Assembly (NCBI GenBank): GCA_012931725.1
Contig: CM022944.1
Coordinates: forward strand, 14,254,831 to 14,318,830
DNA: 64,000 nt
Direction of reading: 5' to 3'
DNA from: Litsea cubeba
Lineage: Eukaryota; Streptophyta; Magnoliopsida; Laurales; Lauraceae
A program made the position numbers and the translations under genes. Positions within the stretch are counted from its first letter, which is position 1; every line of letters starts with the position of its first letter. Under the pieces are notes generated by a model, which ran no database searches, was not told the origin of the DNA, and saw nothing but the letters and a program-made list of their open reading frames with translations. Shown here piece after piece: positions 34,214 to 47,272 of the stretch.

Positions 34214-35208
34214 CAATGCTGCTCATCAAGAGTTTATTTTGTATGTGTACATACATTATCAGGTGGCATATTGGCCATGTTGGATTCGCCAACCATCTGC
34301 TCACAAGGCTGTTGATCTGATTTTCAGAAGAAAAAATTATGTCTTGCTGGTTATTTTGATGGAGCACAAATATTTATGTTTACTGATATGAAATTCAAAA
34401 ATTACTTAGCTCATTTGAAACATGAATCAAACTCAAACTCGAGCCTGAGTTAAATGTGGCACAATCTGAAGTAATCTGAAGCACTAGGCTATCTACCAAA
34501 TGACATTACTAAAAAAGTCTTTAGTTTTACCCCTTGTATGGTAAGGTATATAACAAGCTGAGCTAAAGCCCCAGCTGAGCCGATTCAGCTGATCCTGAGA
34601 GTAGTTGGTATGAACAGAGCGTTGTTCAATCTCACAGCTCATATTTAGATGACATAAAAGTTGAATGGGGCTAATGCTAGATATGATAAGCAAATGGATA
34701 ATGCAGAGGGAAACCAAATGATGTTTTTTTTTTCCCACTTATTGCTTCAGCTAGATGTGTATCAACATTTCTAATGAGCAGTTCATCTTATTTGAGTAGC
34801 GTCTTGCATGCATTTATGTGCTTGTTGATTACTTGATGGATGAGTTCACAACTTCATACTGGTACTATCAATGGATGGTTATCACTGGAAGAAAACTCCA
34901 TGCAGCACAAACACACATAGATGGGGAGATGATTAGCTAACCTCCATACTTAAGCAAACTTGCTGTAGGGCCCACCTAGATGCCCACAAGGATGCATGAA
35001 ATATTCCAGAGAGAGGGAATGTAAACTTAGTATTGCTTTCTAGGCCAATGCAACAACAACAAAAAGAACCCATATTCAATTATCTTGGCTTTATAATGTA
35101 TTTTATTTTGAATTTTCAAACCAATAGTGAACAACAACCCAATGAGTTGATTTATTGCACAATCCCCTGAAAATGCAATTTTAGTTCCCGTGCCTTTCAT
35201 GATTGTCA
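34214..35208. other. MULE cargo, no gene recognised
   Basis: Sequence after the PSD stop codon may be its 3'UTR and downstream DNA. No other motif was found. Confidence 0.4.
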
Positions 35209-35665
35209 TCTCTCACCGATCATAAAAAAACATGACTAGGAAACAAAAGAAAATTGGATGAATCAGCATATTAAGGTAAAATCATAGGCCTAACATTATA
35301 TAAATTTGAATTCATACTCATACAAACTTGAGTTTTGTTCCCGACATTATTTTTTTATAACGATATCGTTACCATCATTTATAGTTTCTTCATCCATTTT
35401 TTGTGTCCAACAAAAAAGTAATGGTGACTTTAAATTGAGCTACATAAACAATAAGAAAGACTCATGATTTCACTCAAAATCTAGTTTTCAAAAATTTCTG
35501 ATAACGATATCGTTACAATTATTTATAGGTTCTTCGCCCATTTTTTGTCTCCAACAACAAAATGACAATGTCTTTATAATGAGGTGCATAAACAATGAGA
35601 AAGGCTCACGGATTTGGCTCAGAAATGCATTTTCCTAATGGGGTGCATAAACCATCAGTGCTCAA
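35209..35665. repeat. Foldback left arm 1 with AACGATATCGTT units
   Basis: The arm holds two tandem units of about 140 bases, each starting GATAACGATATCGTTAC and continuing ATTATTTATAG, CATTTTTTGT, CATAAACAATRAGAAAG, and ending in ACTCACGATTT-like sequence. Its inverse is at 39150-39575 and again at 39955-40385, including the outer phrase CATGACTAGGAAACAAAAG. Confidence 0.8.
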
Positions 35666-36899
35666 TTTTCTCTAATTTGATGTTTTATGATATGTAGTTC
35701 TGCACTAATCCGTGACTCTTTCTCATTATTTATGCACCCCATTTTATATTACTTGATTTTGAGTTTCTTTTTAAGGGTTGAAGAGTGAAGTGTTAAGTGA
35801 TATATATATATATATATATGGAAGTAGCCATCAATTTTTCCATATCGTGTGTTAAATAGTTTTTTATTCTCTCCCCCATGAAGTGTTCTGATACGATGGA
35901 CTATTGGTTCGAATGCACATAAGAGGAAGTGCAAAATGATTGTTGTTATTTTGACTGGATCTTAATATGAAGATGAATCTCATCTATTTTGAAATCATAA
36001 CACTAGCAAATTACATGAACTTAATGAGTTTGAGTAAGTTTTGATTCTATCATTTATTTCTTATGTATGTCTAAAAAATATTTTATAAATGTGCAGATGT
36101 GACTGTGGCATATTCGTGATGGCATTTGCCGATTGCAACCCATAAGTGTCGACCGTTGACCTTCACAGAAGCCAAGCATGTGGTACTGCAGGCAAAAGAT
36201 TGTCGTTGACATTTATGCTAGGCAATGGAAGCTAAATGGCTACAAAGTACTGGAATCTGAAGAGAACTCGTTTTCGTGATAAAAATTGTTGAGAGGCCTC
36301 TCCCTTTTTTCCACATGAATGTACACACTGAGATTTAGTGTTGTGAATTTAATGTAACCGTCTTATGTTGTAAAGAGGTTGTATTAATTTTGGATTGGAA
36401 ATAAATGAATGGAATGCAATGTACTGAAATTACATGGCTATGGAATGGAATAAATGCATTGTGGAGTTCAGTAAATATCTGGAATGTATACCGTATGCAT
36501 TGTGGACGTTATAAATGGGTTGTATGTTGGACTGGATATTCCATGCTTTGCACACCAGGTTACTGCCTTAAGTGTTTTTTTCTAGTGTGCAAGAGAAGTA
36601 AGAGTGACATTCCTCCCTTCCATGGGTCAAAATCCAGCTAGATTAAAAAGAAAATCCAGCTATTTTCTCCTTTCATAAACTCATTGTGATGGTCTTATTT
36701 TCTCATGTTTCTCATAGACTCAAATCGAGGGTTCGAACCTGCATATTAATCACTAGGAACATGCATCAACTTCTAGTTGGGATAGTTCTATTTATCTAGA
36801 TCCCTCCATTTGGAAAAATAGCTCATTATATTTCATTTATAACATACTAAGAGCATTGTTTTCAATGACTCAAATGTGATGTCAATCGGTTTTACAAAA

Positions 36900-37530
36900 T
36901 CTATAGATGGTTTTTAGGAGGGAAAATCTTTAAGAACTTGAATTCCTACTCATACGAACCTGAATTTTGTGCCCGACATTATTTTTTGATAACGATATCG
37001 TTACCATTATTTATAGTTTCTTCATCCATTTTTTGTGTCTAACAAGAAAATAATGGTGAATTTATATTGAGAGCATAAACAATAATAAAGACCCCACGAT
37101 TTCATTCAAAATCGTGTTTTCAAAATTTTCTGATAACTATATCATTACAATTATTTATTGGTTCTTCGCCCATTTTTTGTCTCCAACGACAAAATGACAA
37201 TGACTGGGGTGCATAAACAATAGAAAGGCCCACGGATTTGGCTCAGAAATGCATTTTTCATCCGTTCAATTATTTGACACCACTTAGCTGCAACTATTCG
37301 ATACCTAAGCGTTGAACCAGCGTAAATTTGCCTAGATAACATTTAAACCATGATGAGATCAAAATAGTCCCATTGTTCAGTTCTGATAAATAATCATCAC
37401 ACATTATACAATTTAAATAATGTTTCTCAAATCAGCTCTCTTTTGCCATCTTTAATTATCCTTATTAGGGATGAACCAAAAGAGATTTCAAGTAAGGAGA
37501 TTCATAATCTAAGTGCATTATACAATTTAG
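36900..37530. repeat. Foldback left arm 2
   Basis: The arm begins CTTGAATTCCTACTCATACG, continues with two AACGATATCGTT units (the second worn to AACTATATCATT), and runs to ATAATCTAAGTGCATTATAC. It is the inverted partner of about 39700-40300, across a spacer of about 2.2 kb. Confidence 0.8.
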
Positions 37531-37565
37531 AGTTTTTTTATTTATTTTCTTACTTTTTTGGTTTT

Positions 37566-38790
37566 TGGCTTCCTTACAAAATTTCAACCAGAAATTCCAT
37601 CCGGAAGTGGACTAACCAGCCCCTTAAACAGGGGTACTCGGACATGTTTTCAAGAAAACAGAAGATTTGAACCCAAATAATAGCAAAAAGTGTGCGACTG
37701 AAAAACTAACCAAACGCGATTGTTTCCAGTTCAAAAAAATGCAGATTTAGAGTGTGCCATATGGTCTTTGAAACCCCAAAATTTTAGCTAGAAACACCAT
37801 CGGAAAGTGGACAAACCAGCCTCCTAAACAGGGGTACTCGGACATTTTTCAAGAAAACAGCAGATATGAACCCACTTGGTTGAAAAAGTGCGCGACTGCA
37901 AAACTAACCAAATGCAATTTTTTCAGTCCAAAAAAATGCATATTTAGAGTGTGCCATATGGTCTTTGAAACCCCAAAATTTCAACCAGAAACTCCATCGG
38001 AAAGTGGACTAACCAGCCCCCTAAACAGGGGTACTCGGACAGGGAAAAAAAAAGTGTTGGCGAATCCCAAAGGTTCGAACCCTTACTGTAAGGGCTCGAA
38101 CCTTAGTGGTCTCTGGGATTTGGCCCAGAAGGGTTATGAAGCAAAGGTTCGAACCCTTACTGTAATGGTTCGAACCTTTGGGATTTGCCTAGTCCCATTT
38201 TTTTTTTTTAGCTTGCCGAGTACCCCTGTTTAGGGGGCTGGTTAGTCCACTTCCGGATGGAGTTTCTGGCTGATATTTTGGGTTTTCAAAGACCATATGG
38301 CACACTCTAAATTTGCATTTTTTTGGACGGGAACTATCGCATTTGGTTAATTTTGCAGTCGCGCACTTTTTCAACCAAGTGGGTTCAGATCTGCTGTTTT
38401 CTTGAAAAAATGTCCGAGTACCCCTGTTTAGGGGGCTGGTTAGTCCACTTCCCAATGGAGTTTCTGGTTGGAATTTTGGGGTTTCAAAGACCATATGGGA
38501 CACTCTAAATATGTATTTTTTTTGGAAGGAAACAATCTCATTTGGTTATTTTTGCACTCGCGCACTTTTTCAACCAAGTGAGTTCAGATCAGCTGTTTTC
38601 TTGAAAACATGTCCGAGTACCCCTGTTTAGGAGGCTGGTTAGTCCACTTCCGGATGGAGTTTCCAGCTGAAATTCTGGGATTTCAAAGACCATATGGCAC
38701 ACTCTAAATCTGCATTTTTACTAGACGAAAACAATTGCGTTTGGATAGTTTTGCACTCGCGCACTTTTTCAACCAAGTGGGTTCATGAAA
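37566..38790. repeat. Palindromic array, three direct and three inverted units
   Basis: A unit of about 195-200 bases with GGACTAACCAGCCCC, TAAACAGGGGTACTCGGACA and AGTGTGCCATATGGTCTTTG occurs three times in one direction (markers near 37631, 37831, 38024) and three times inverted (near 38217, 38413, 38611). The centre is near 38120. Small open frames here repeat the peptide TPSGSGLTSPLNRGTR and are by-products of the repeat. Confidence 0.85.
38060..38190. repeat. Centre of the palindrome with GGTTCGAACC hairpins
   Basis: Two hairpins built from AAAGGTTCGAACCCTTACTG and its inverse sit side by side. The outer words AATCCCAAAGGTTCG and CGAACCTTTGGGATT pair across the whole centre. Confidence 0.85.
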
Positions 38791-39149
38791 GAGTTTCTAT
38801 CCAAACTGATTCTATACTACTGAAGTATCTTCTAATTTGGGAGAGTCTAAGAAGTCCTTATAGAAGTGTATATAGTAATGAATGTATATGTCCATTTTCT
38901 GCTATGTTTTGAATGTTCTAATTGTTCGTTTTGTATATAGCATTGGAATGAGGAACTTTTATGCTTCAATAGAACTATGGAGACCCATAAATATTGGAAC
39001 CTTCAAGTTACTACCTCAATGTGCCAAATTCCAGAGAGCCCGAAGGTTCGAACCCTCGTTATGAGGGTTCGAACCTTCACCTGACTGCCTTCCAGGGCCA
39101 AATTCCAGGGAGCCCGATGGTTCAAACTATACCTATTAGAAAAATACAT
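38791..39149. repeat. Spacer with GGTTCGAACC hairpin
   Basis: Bases 39042-39078 form GAAGGTTCGAACCCTC, a short loop, and the inverse GAGGGTTCGAACCTTC, a perfect hairpin. The rest is AT-rich without motifs. Confidence 0.8.
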
Positions 39150-40385
39150 TTCTGAGCCAAATCCGTGAGCCTTTCCCCCTGTTTATGCACCCCATTATAA
39201 AGTCATTGTCATTTTATTGTTGGAGACAAAATATGGGCAAAGAACCTATAAATAATTATAACGATATCGTTATCAGAAAATTTTTGAAATCTAGATTTTG
39301 AGTGAAATCGTGAGTCTTTCTTATTGTTTATGCATCTCAATATAAAGTCACCCTATTTTCTTGTTGAACACAAAAAATGGATGAAGAAATTATAAATTAT
39401 GGTAATGATATCGTTATCAAAAAATAATGTCGGGCACAAATTCAAGTTCGTATGAGTAGGAATTCAAGTTCAAATAATGTTCGGCCTATGATTTTACCTT
39501 ATTGCGCTGATTTATCCCCTTTTCTTTTGTTTCCTAGTCATGTTTTTTATGGTTGGTGAGAGATGTGAGCTCGTTTATCATATAGAGATAGGACCCAAAT
39601 TATTTTTTATGATACTTGACTTCTGTTATTAAGTTAAAGTGTGAATCGTTAATAAATACACCCTTTACAAGTATGAATCTGAGCTTAGTATATTGTATAA
39701 TGCACTTAGATTATGAATCTTCTTACTTGAAATCTCTTTAAGCATCCCTAATAAGGACAATTAAAGTTGGCAAAAGAGAGCTGATTTGAGAAACATTATT
39801 TAAATTGTATAATGTGTGATGATTATTTATCAGAACTGAACAATGGGACTATTTTGATTTCATCATGGTTTAAATGTTATTTAGGCAAAGAGAGCTGGTT
39901 CAATGCTTAGGTATCGAACAGTTGCAGCTAAGTGGTGTCAAATAATTGAACAAATGGAAAGTGCATTTCCGAGCCAAATCCGTGAGCCTTTCTCATTGTT
40001 TATGTACCCCATTATAAAGTCATTGTCAATTTGTTGTTGGAGACAAAAAATGGGTAAAGAACCAATAAATAATTGTAACGATATCGTTATCACATAGCAT
40101 TGAAAACTAGATGTTGAGTGAAATCGTGAGTCTTTCTTATTATTTATGCATCTCAATTTAAAGTTACCATTATTTTCTTGTTGGACACAAAAAATGGATG
40201 AAGAAACTATAAATGATGGTAACGATATCGTTATCAAAAAACAATGTCGGGCACAAAATTCAATGTTCGTATGAGTAGGAATTCAAGTTCATATAATGTT
40301 GGGCCTATGATTTTACCTTAATACGCTGATTTATACCATATTCTTTTGTTTCCTAGTCATGTTTTTTATGGTCGGTGAGAGATGA
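39150..40385. repeat. Foldback right arms (two tandem copies)
   Basis: Two direct copies (39150-39575 and 39955-40385) of the inverse of the 35209-35665 arm, with the inverse of 37260-37525 between them (39705-39950). AACGATATCGTT occurs near 39259, 40077 and 40220, with a one-base variant near 39408. Confidence 0.8.
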
Positions 40386-41931
40386 CACCCATCATGTCTT
40401 TGTAATTTTGTACTGTGATGTTCCACCTTTTTTTACTAATTTTGTCTGTGTATGCAAACCCTCTTTCTTAGTGTATGTGTTTGCAAACCCCTGGTTGACC
40501 ACTTGCATGTAGTTAGTGTGGTTGTCTCCATTCTTCTTTGACCTGTTTCATTTTTTTTGAGTTTAAGTCCATAGAATATGTACTATTGGAAACCATTGGG
40601 TGGCCACTTTTAAGTGATTATTGTGTTTGCAAGATATCATTCAAGAGAAGATATTGTGAACTTCACTGGATTTATTTAAATGTAATGGTGAAATTAATTC
40701 TCATCCTCTTCTTTATTTAGAACTCTAAGATCCGCTCATCCTTACACATGAGAAGAAAATCTAGAGAAAAATGTAGTGGTGAAAGTAATTCTCATCCTCT
40801 ACTTTATTTAAACTGGTACCGGTTTCTATCATCAGCTGAAAGCTATCTTTATCAATAGAAAAAGCTGGCAGTCTAACATTTCACTTTTGAGAAAATGGCT
40901 CAGGTTGTGCAGGACTCGAAGGTCCGAACCCTCATCTTGAGGGTTCAAACCATTGGTCTGTCTAGAACCTTTTTATAGCTTCTGCGCCCATTTTTTGTGT
41001 AGTACTCAGCCATCCATTATTGTTTCAATTTCAGTGGCTGGATGCAAAAGTCAAAAAGCACCCTTTATTTACATGCATTTCCAATACAATTCCATGGACA
41101 CATCTGAAACTCCAATGCAGTGTGGACATTCATTCAAATAGGTCCATCATTTAAAACATGTCAAAATTATTATAAGAATTCATAATCATTTGAATTCCAG
41201 AAAAATAAATAAGATCACAAATTCAGATTTCACATTCAAATTACTCATTTAGATTGACACCTATCAGGAACATTCAGATTTCATTGGGAAAAAACCACCA
41301 TTCCACCATCCACCATCCAGGAAAAAATAAAACTGTCATTCCACCACCCACCATTTCAACATTAAACTGCTTTAATCTAGGAAAACTTTTCTTTAGTGCA
41401 AGTTTCAATTACAATTGTAGCATTCCAACATCCCAACATCATTATAACATCATTACATTCCAACACTAACATCCAGACATGTCTTTACAAGGCATTCAAT
41501 TATCATAACATCCAAACACCATCACTCCATGTCTATGATGTAAATAACATGAAGATACATAAACAACAATGACTTTATATTGTTGATGTAAATACTCTTT
41601 ATATCTATCACATACCAAATGGCAATGACTTTATATTGAGATACATAAACAACATTAAAGACTCACGGATTTTACCTGGGATTGTATTTTCAAAATCTTC
41701 TGATAACGGTATCGTTACCATTATTTACACCTTCTTTGTCCTTCTCGGGTATCAAACAAGCAACTAGCAAAGAATTTGTATTAAGATACATAAACACTGA
41801 TGTGCCATCACTAAAAAAATCTTACATGAAAAGAATAAGATGATATTCTTGTCTAAAAGGGTAAGAATAAGATGTTATTTGCGTCTAAAAGGGTGTTGCT
41901 TTCCCCACTTTTGAACTCATTTCACATCACT
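40386..41931. other. MULE interior, repeat relics only
   Basis: No gene was recognised. A worn GGTTCGAACC-type hairpin lies at about 40917-40953. A single copy of the foldback unit with AACGGTATCGTTACC lies at about 41560-41800. Around 41255-41480 is a CA-rich stretch with the words CATTCCACCA and CATTCCAACATC. Confidence 0.5.
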
Positions 41932-42056
41932 ATAATAATCAGGATTTGGTTTGAATGTGGTAGTGTTGAGAGGACCATAGTTTCCTCCAACTAAGCTTTG
42001 TCTGCAATAAGTCTTGGTATCATATTTTGATGCCATGCCCAGCTGATCCAAGTACC
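41932..42056 (-). pseudogene. Captured heparanase-like (GH79) exon
   Basis: After a TGTCAG acceptor the - strand encodes YLDQLGMASKYDTKTYCRQS, then LVGGNYGPLNTTTFKPNPDY and Y. This is a conserved internal exon near the C-terminal part of plant heparanase-like glycoside hydrolases, which act on cell-wall glycans. The exon is open. The donor, normally right after DYYS, is altered to TATAGTGATG. It is the first of the - strand fragments right of the foldback core. Confidence 0.85.
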
Positions 42057-42059
42057 TGA

Positions 42060-45000
42060 CAGTGAAATACACAATCAAGTCTGAATGAAAGATCTCTTAG
42101 ACCCCAAAAACCACAAAATGATCAAAGCTAACTTACCAAAAACTGAACACAAATGCATTGGTAACAAGGTTGTGACCACTGTCATAATCAGTTAAACTAT
42201 GACAGCATATCATAAAAATCAATAACAGCATATCCATTCCCAATAACAGGTTATTGATTGAATTGCTTGTCTAAATTATATCATCAAAGAAAAAAAAATC
42301 AAAAAGTAAGAAGAAAATGGACCCACAAATGGCTAAAAAAGATTATGCAAAACAGACATCTACCACTAGAAAATTGCAAATCAACCAAACCTAGATTCAC
42401 TAACAAATTTTCCATGGTACAGATTTGAACAGAGGACAGCTTTCTCCATTTCTCCATCAATTAATCAACTTCTTCTCATCATCCAAAAAGACCCTTAGAT
42501 AACCAGTCCAAGAGTATCATGCAAATTGCAAATGAGCAAAACAGTTCAAGAGGGTGGTTTTTTAGAACTCAATATCAAATTGGTGTGGGTCTTTGCATAT
42601 GCATGTGGATGGGATACAAAATGGGCGCTTGTTTATCTAGAGCTGTTTCCACATTCTTGAAATGCATTTTCTCTTCAATTTCCCCGAACTTTTATTCTCT
42701 GTTATACAAGCATGTAGAAGGCACCCTTTATATAATTTTTTTCCTTCAAAAGCTCATCTCCCCGTAACCATGCCAATACATTACAAGAGTATGATTTCAA
42801 TCATTAACTCGCCGACACGGACGATTTTTTCTCTCAATAAACAGGTATTGTAGTATTGGTATGACACCCAAATCCACACCTATATGTCCATAAAAACCGC
42901 CACATATCATCTGTGCAGCCAGTAAAGATCAATACAATCCAATATTCTATTTCATTTTTCCAGTTACCAATAAAAACACACCCATCCAATCAATACACCC
43001 ATCCATACGATATCGCAATACAATATTAGCTAATCCCACCAGTTTTTCACCAATATTGACCTTGGAAGTGACTTCTTTGGACCTGTAGAATGAGTGGTGT
43101 AAGAACTTCAGATCAGCCAAAAAATGATCTCTATTGATGCGGTGGTCATGGAAAAAAGAATTAAACCCATTGCATAATCAGAAGCCTTCTTATGTTTTAG
43201 CCGTCCATCTTTCCAATTAAAAAAGTATGTTGACTGTGTGTTTCTTCTACAATTACAACAATTGATGAGTCACTCATGCCCATCTTGCCACTACTGCTAT
43301 GGTAAGTCCCATGTAAGGACGGTATATTAATTAAACAAAACAATACAAAACAAAGCGTTTGGGACATGAAGTCCTGTTTCCAAGTAAGACAACCTTTCTC
43401 TTCCAAAGCTAACAGTATCTTACAAAGCCTTGGCGGGTGAGGGCGCGAGAACAAAATATATTACAAGTAGAAGAAGAGATGGACGCAACTTGCAATGAAA
43501 CTATGGTTTTTGTATCTCATATATTTCAATCTCTTGTTTGTAGTACTAAAGAAATGAAACTGAAGGTGTGGGACAGGTCTTTTTATATTGCCAATGGTTG
43601 GGCAAAATGTTAGCAGGTTATGGCAATGTTACTGTATACTAGTGAAGCTCTGCACGTGCCAATGTCCAAACAACTATACAAAGAAGAAAAATATAGGTGA
43701 CTTCTATGATGTATTACTTAATTGGGTGGTGGGTGGGTAATCATTTCCTAATGAAGTAGAGTGTCTTTTATGGATCCTTGTGGATATTCACATTCAAAAT
43801 TTCAATTTTAGTGACTTTCATAGAAAGCATTATTTGGAAATCCTACAAATTCAATTCAGGCAAAAAAATCTCCAAAATTCTCAGAAAGTATGCAAAAATC
43901 TTCTAGTCAGGAAATGACTTTCAAAGGTAGATTTCAACTATATACGTTTCAGCTTCATTTATTTAAAAACTGACTAACTAATTTGATGGGAGTGGCCACT
44001 AATAAAAAGCACAATCATGCATGAATACATCACTTGGATAAATTAGGCCCACACCATGACCCAAATTCTGCTCAACCAACTGCTACACAAGTAAACATTG
44101 CAACAAAACCAGGATAGAATGTGAGCATACTTTAACATTATCATATATGGGATGGGTCTCAAAGCTAAAAGAAACTGATAAAATGACAGTCATTCAGTGG
44201 TAAAATCTTATAAAAATACAAACTACAGGATTATACATCAGAAGTACTCAATTTTATTCAGTAAGTCAACAAATGAAGAATCAATTCCATAATAACACAA
44301 CTCATATAAACATCATCACCAGCACCACAAAAAACATCTCCATTTGCAACCTACATTTTACAACCAGTATCTCCATACAAATAAAATTCATCCACTCCAC
44401 CATCTCCATACAACTCTTGTCTAAAATTATAAGAACTACAAGCCTTCTCATAAATAGTCCTCATATGGAGAAGGACATTAATACTATGATATTAATATAT
44501 AAGAATGTGTCTTACAAAAGACCAGAATGCATTTAGCAAAGCTTTAGTTGCAACTTGCAAGGATAGATCTCAAATTATCTAAGTTAACGGCATTAGAAGT
44601 CTCAATTTTTTTTCTTTCCCTTGTAATACAACAAGGTCAAATGATAAGAAAAGAATTCTTAGTTATCTCTGATGGACATCATTTTCATTCAGATGGAGTA
44701 AAGCTACAATATAGAAAATAAAGATGATAATAAATAGAGCTCTGATCTGGTGAGAGCTCTAGAAAGTGAGAACTTGCAAACTTTTGTGGAGCACATGCAG
44801 TTAAGTATGCTACCAACAAGTTGTACCAATAATTTGAAAGAAAATAATAGATTGAAGTAAAATTAGGTCAAACAGCTGTGAACTTCAATCATCAAGTTGA
44901 TATTTGACCTTAACATATAACAATGTACAAAAGATCATTCATTAATTTAACAATTTTATTATCACCACAGAATGAAGAATTCAATTATGAATCAAAACAG

Positions 45001-46220
45001 GGAAAACACCTCAAAATAAGCTCCCATTATGGATGGAAACTATTCCTTATTATTAGTTTTTTTTATAACTATTCCTTATTTTGTTCGTAAAATAACCTCA
45101 CATTAAGCCATGAATCAGCAATTCATACTGCAAAAAATTGTAAATAGGTTTTAATAGGCAACCAAGTACTTGTAAGAAGTTAGAGAGGACCTAGAATTTT
45201 ATAGCCTATAGTAATCAGTGGATTTAACATGGGTATAGAGTCCATGTATTGCTTGGTGATGGACTATGATTAAAAAAATTGTAAATAGGTTTTAACATAG
45301 ACAACCAAGTACTATTAAGAAGTTAGAGAGGACCTAGAATTTTATAGCCTATAGTACTCGGTGGATTTAACATGGGTATAGAGTCCATGTATTACTTGGT
45401 GATGGACTGTGATTGAGTGAGTTGTGACTCTTTAGGATGCTCCAACATTATATTGTTAATACTCTGCTATTAAAAAGAACTATATACAATTTTAGTTACA
45501 GTTGATCTTCATTATTAATTGTATGGTTTACTGCTCTTAAATAAATTATGATCGATATTGATGAGATGTTGTAAACACACTTTAAATAAAAATAACTTCA
45601 AATCATCCATTTGTAGGCCACCAATCAAAGGCAAAGAATTTTCAATTTAAGTGAAAGGACTTATTAATATTATCAATAGTATGGATAGCAAGTAATAGAT
45701 CTTACATGTGAAAAAATGGGACATGATACATGTAGTCCTGATTCATTCATCACAGCCTTAAGTACTCATTGCAAGAATTACTAAAACTAAGGCATTCTAT
45801 TATCTAGCAACTTCAAAAGCCCCAGCTTTTAATAAAACCTCCCTTGGGTTATTTTTCTCATTGTCTTATCTAATTTGCTTCTTCTTGTGTTCTTTTGTTC
45901 ATTGCTACTGTCCTTTTTTTTTTTTTTTTTGTTCATTGTTGTTGTTGCAGACCCTTGGGTTTTGTTTCTCTTCATAAGAAGCCTTGATGTGTATTAGCGT
46001 TATTAGATTACAATAAAGTAGTTCCTTTTCAATCCATTTCACCAGTTATGAACAAGATTTTAGAAGTTTCAAGCACCATATGATTCTATCAGTTTCCAAC
46101 AGGACAAATCAGTCATGAAACCAAATATTCCACATGTTCCACCAAAGCATCTTGCTAATGAATAATAGAGGTATCAAGGAATAATAGCAATATTAGAATA
46201 ATAAATAGGAGAACGCTTAC
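42060..46220. other. MULE interior, no exon recognised
   Basis: The stretch is AT-rich and intron-like, mostly on the - strand. A - strand frame at 43197-43454 encodes SSGKMGMSDSSIVVIVEETH and may be a captured exon, but I do not know the family. A T run lies at about 45918-45940. No other coding motif was seen. Confidence 0.45.
45130..45415. repeat. Tandem duplication, about 140-bp unit
   Basis: Two copies begin AAAAATTGTAAATAGGTTTT and contain AGAAGTTAGAGAGGACCTAG and GGGTATAGAGTCCATGTATT. They differ at a handful of positions. Confidence 0.9.
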
Positions 46221-46306
46221 AATTGTTGCAAAAGCAGTGGCCACAGTCCATTGTAGTATTTGCATCTGCAGAGACATCTTCAATACAGATATTGCATGTG
46301 ACTTGA
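46221..46306 (-). pseudogene. Captured ARIADNE RBR E3 ligase RING1 exon
   Basis: The - strand encodes VTCNICIEDVSADANTTMDC followed by GHCFCNNC, with a GTAAGC donor after the last half codon. The CX2C...CXHXCX2C spacing is RING1 of plant ARIADNE-type RBR ubiquitin ligases. The zinc ligands shown are all kept. An in-frame stop precedes VTCN, so the acceptor side is uncertain. IBR and RING2 are missing. Confidence 0.85.
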
Positions 46307-47272
46307 GATCACTGTAGAGCGGCAAGATCATTACCCTCTACTATAGTCACACCTGCTTCAGAAAATAACTGATATGTTCCCTTCTATTCTAACATAGAAC
46401 ATTCCAACGATGATGAATAAGTAGAGTCCATGCACATATCTCACTAAGTGTTAGTAAGTCCATTACATTGTGTAAATCTTCTCTGTGCACAAAATGTATA
46501 TCAATATCTAAAATATGAGATACTCTTTAAGTTCTCAACATATATCTTTCGCTTTGATAGGTAAATCATTAAGCTAAATTTGCAAGAAATAGAACCAAGT
46601 AAACAAGTCATCACCTATGCAAGCAGAAACAATTCTTTTGTGATATACCAGAGATTGTTTTAAAATCAATTATCCAGAGAAATTCATCTCTACCCATCTA
46701 AGCTTAAAGAAAACCCAAAAATAGAAGACAAATGAGATGAAAGAAAAATAGAGAAAATGAGATCAATCTCTTGCAGGTATCTTCTTCTCTTTGTTGCCGT
46801 AAGGTATCTTGAGCACCGATGTTGAAAGCTCTTTCAAAAATCAACCAAAATTCATAAATCAACCAAGATAATTTAAAATAACCTATAAATTCAGAATTAA
46901 AAAAAAATAGAAAATTACCAAAATCTGGGTGCAAATACCCTTCATCCAGACAGTCATTAATGCTACACAAAGAAAACAAAAATAAACCGAGATCATCAAT
47001 CACCGAGTATTATAGTTTTCAAAGAAAACAGAAACAAATCCAAATCAGCAAACACTGAGTCTCATAGATTTCGACCTAAATCGGACGATTGAGGGAGCAA
47101 AACTCAATAAGAGGTCCTAAATTAGAAAACCACTTTCTTTCCCTAAAATCACATGAGCGGTTCAAAGAAACTAGGGCTTAGAGGAGTTGGGAATCAAGAA
47201 AACAAAACAAAGCATACAGATCTATAAAACATAGGATTCAATCTGTATAGATTGAGGAGATGAAAGCAATAC
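46307..47272 (-). other. Candidate captured exons, unidentified, and intron
   Basis: Two short - strand exons with AG and GT borders can be proposed: one near 46912-46955 encoding INDCLDEGYLHPDFG, and one near 46790-46850 encoding FQHRCSRYLTATKRRR or a neighbouring frame. I do not recognise either. The rest is intron-like, including intron 1 of the U1-70K fragment. Confidence 0.4.

Noticed and set aside
38070..38110. GGTTCGAACC as part of a tRNA gene
   Set aside because: No cloverleaf, box A or acceptor stem surrounds it. It is a hairpin repeat.
38189..38503. Open frames around the palindromic array with repeated TPSGSGLTSPLNRGTR peptide
   Set aside because: The same peptide appears from both strands because the DNA unit is inverted. 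This is repeat sequence, not a gene family.
37566..38790. Regularly spaced repeats as a CRISPR-like array
   Set aside because: The sequence is plant nuclear, the repeats are about 197 bases and half are inverted. No CRISPR features are present.
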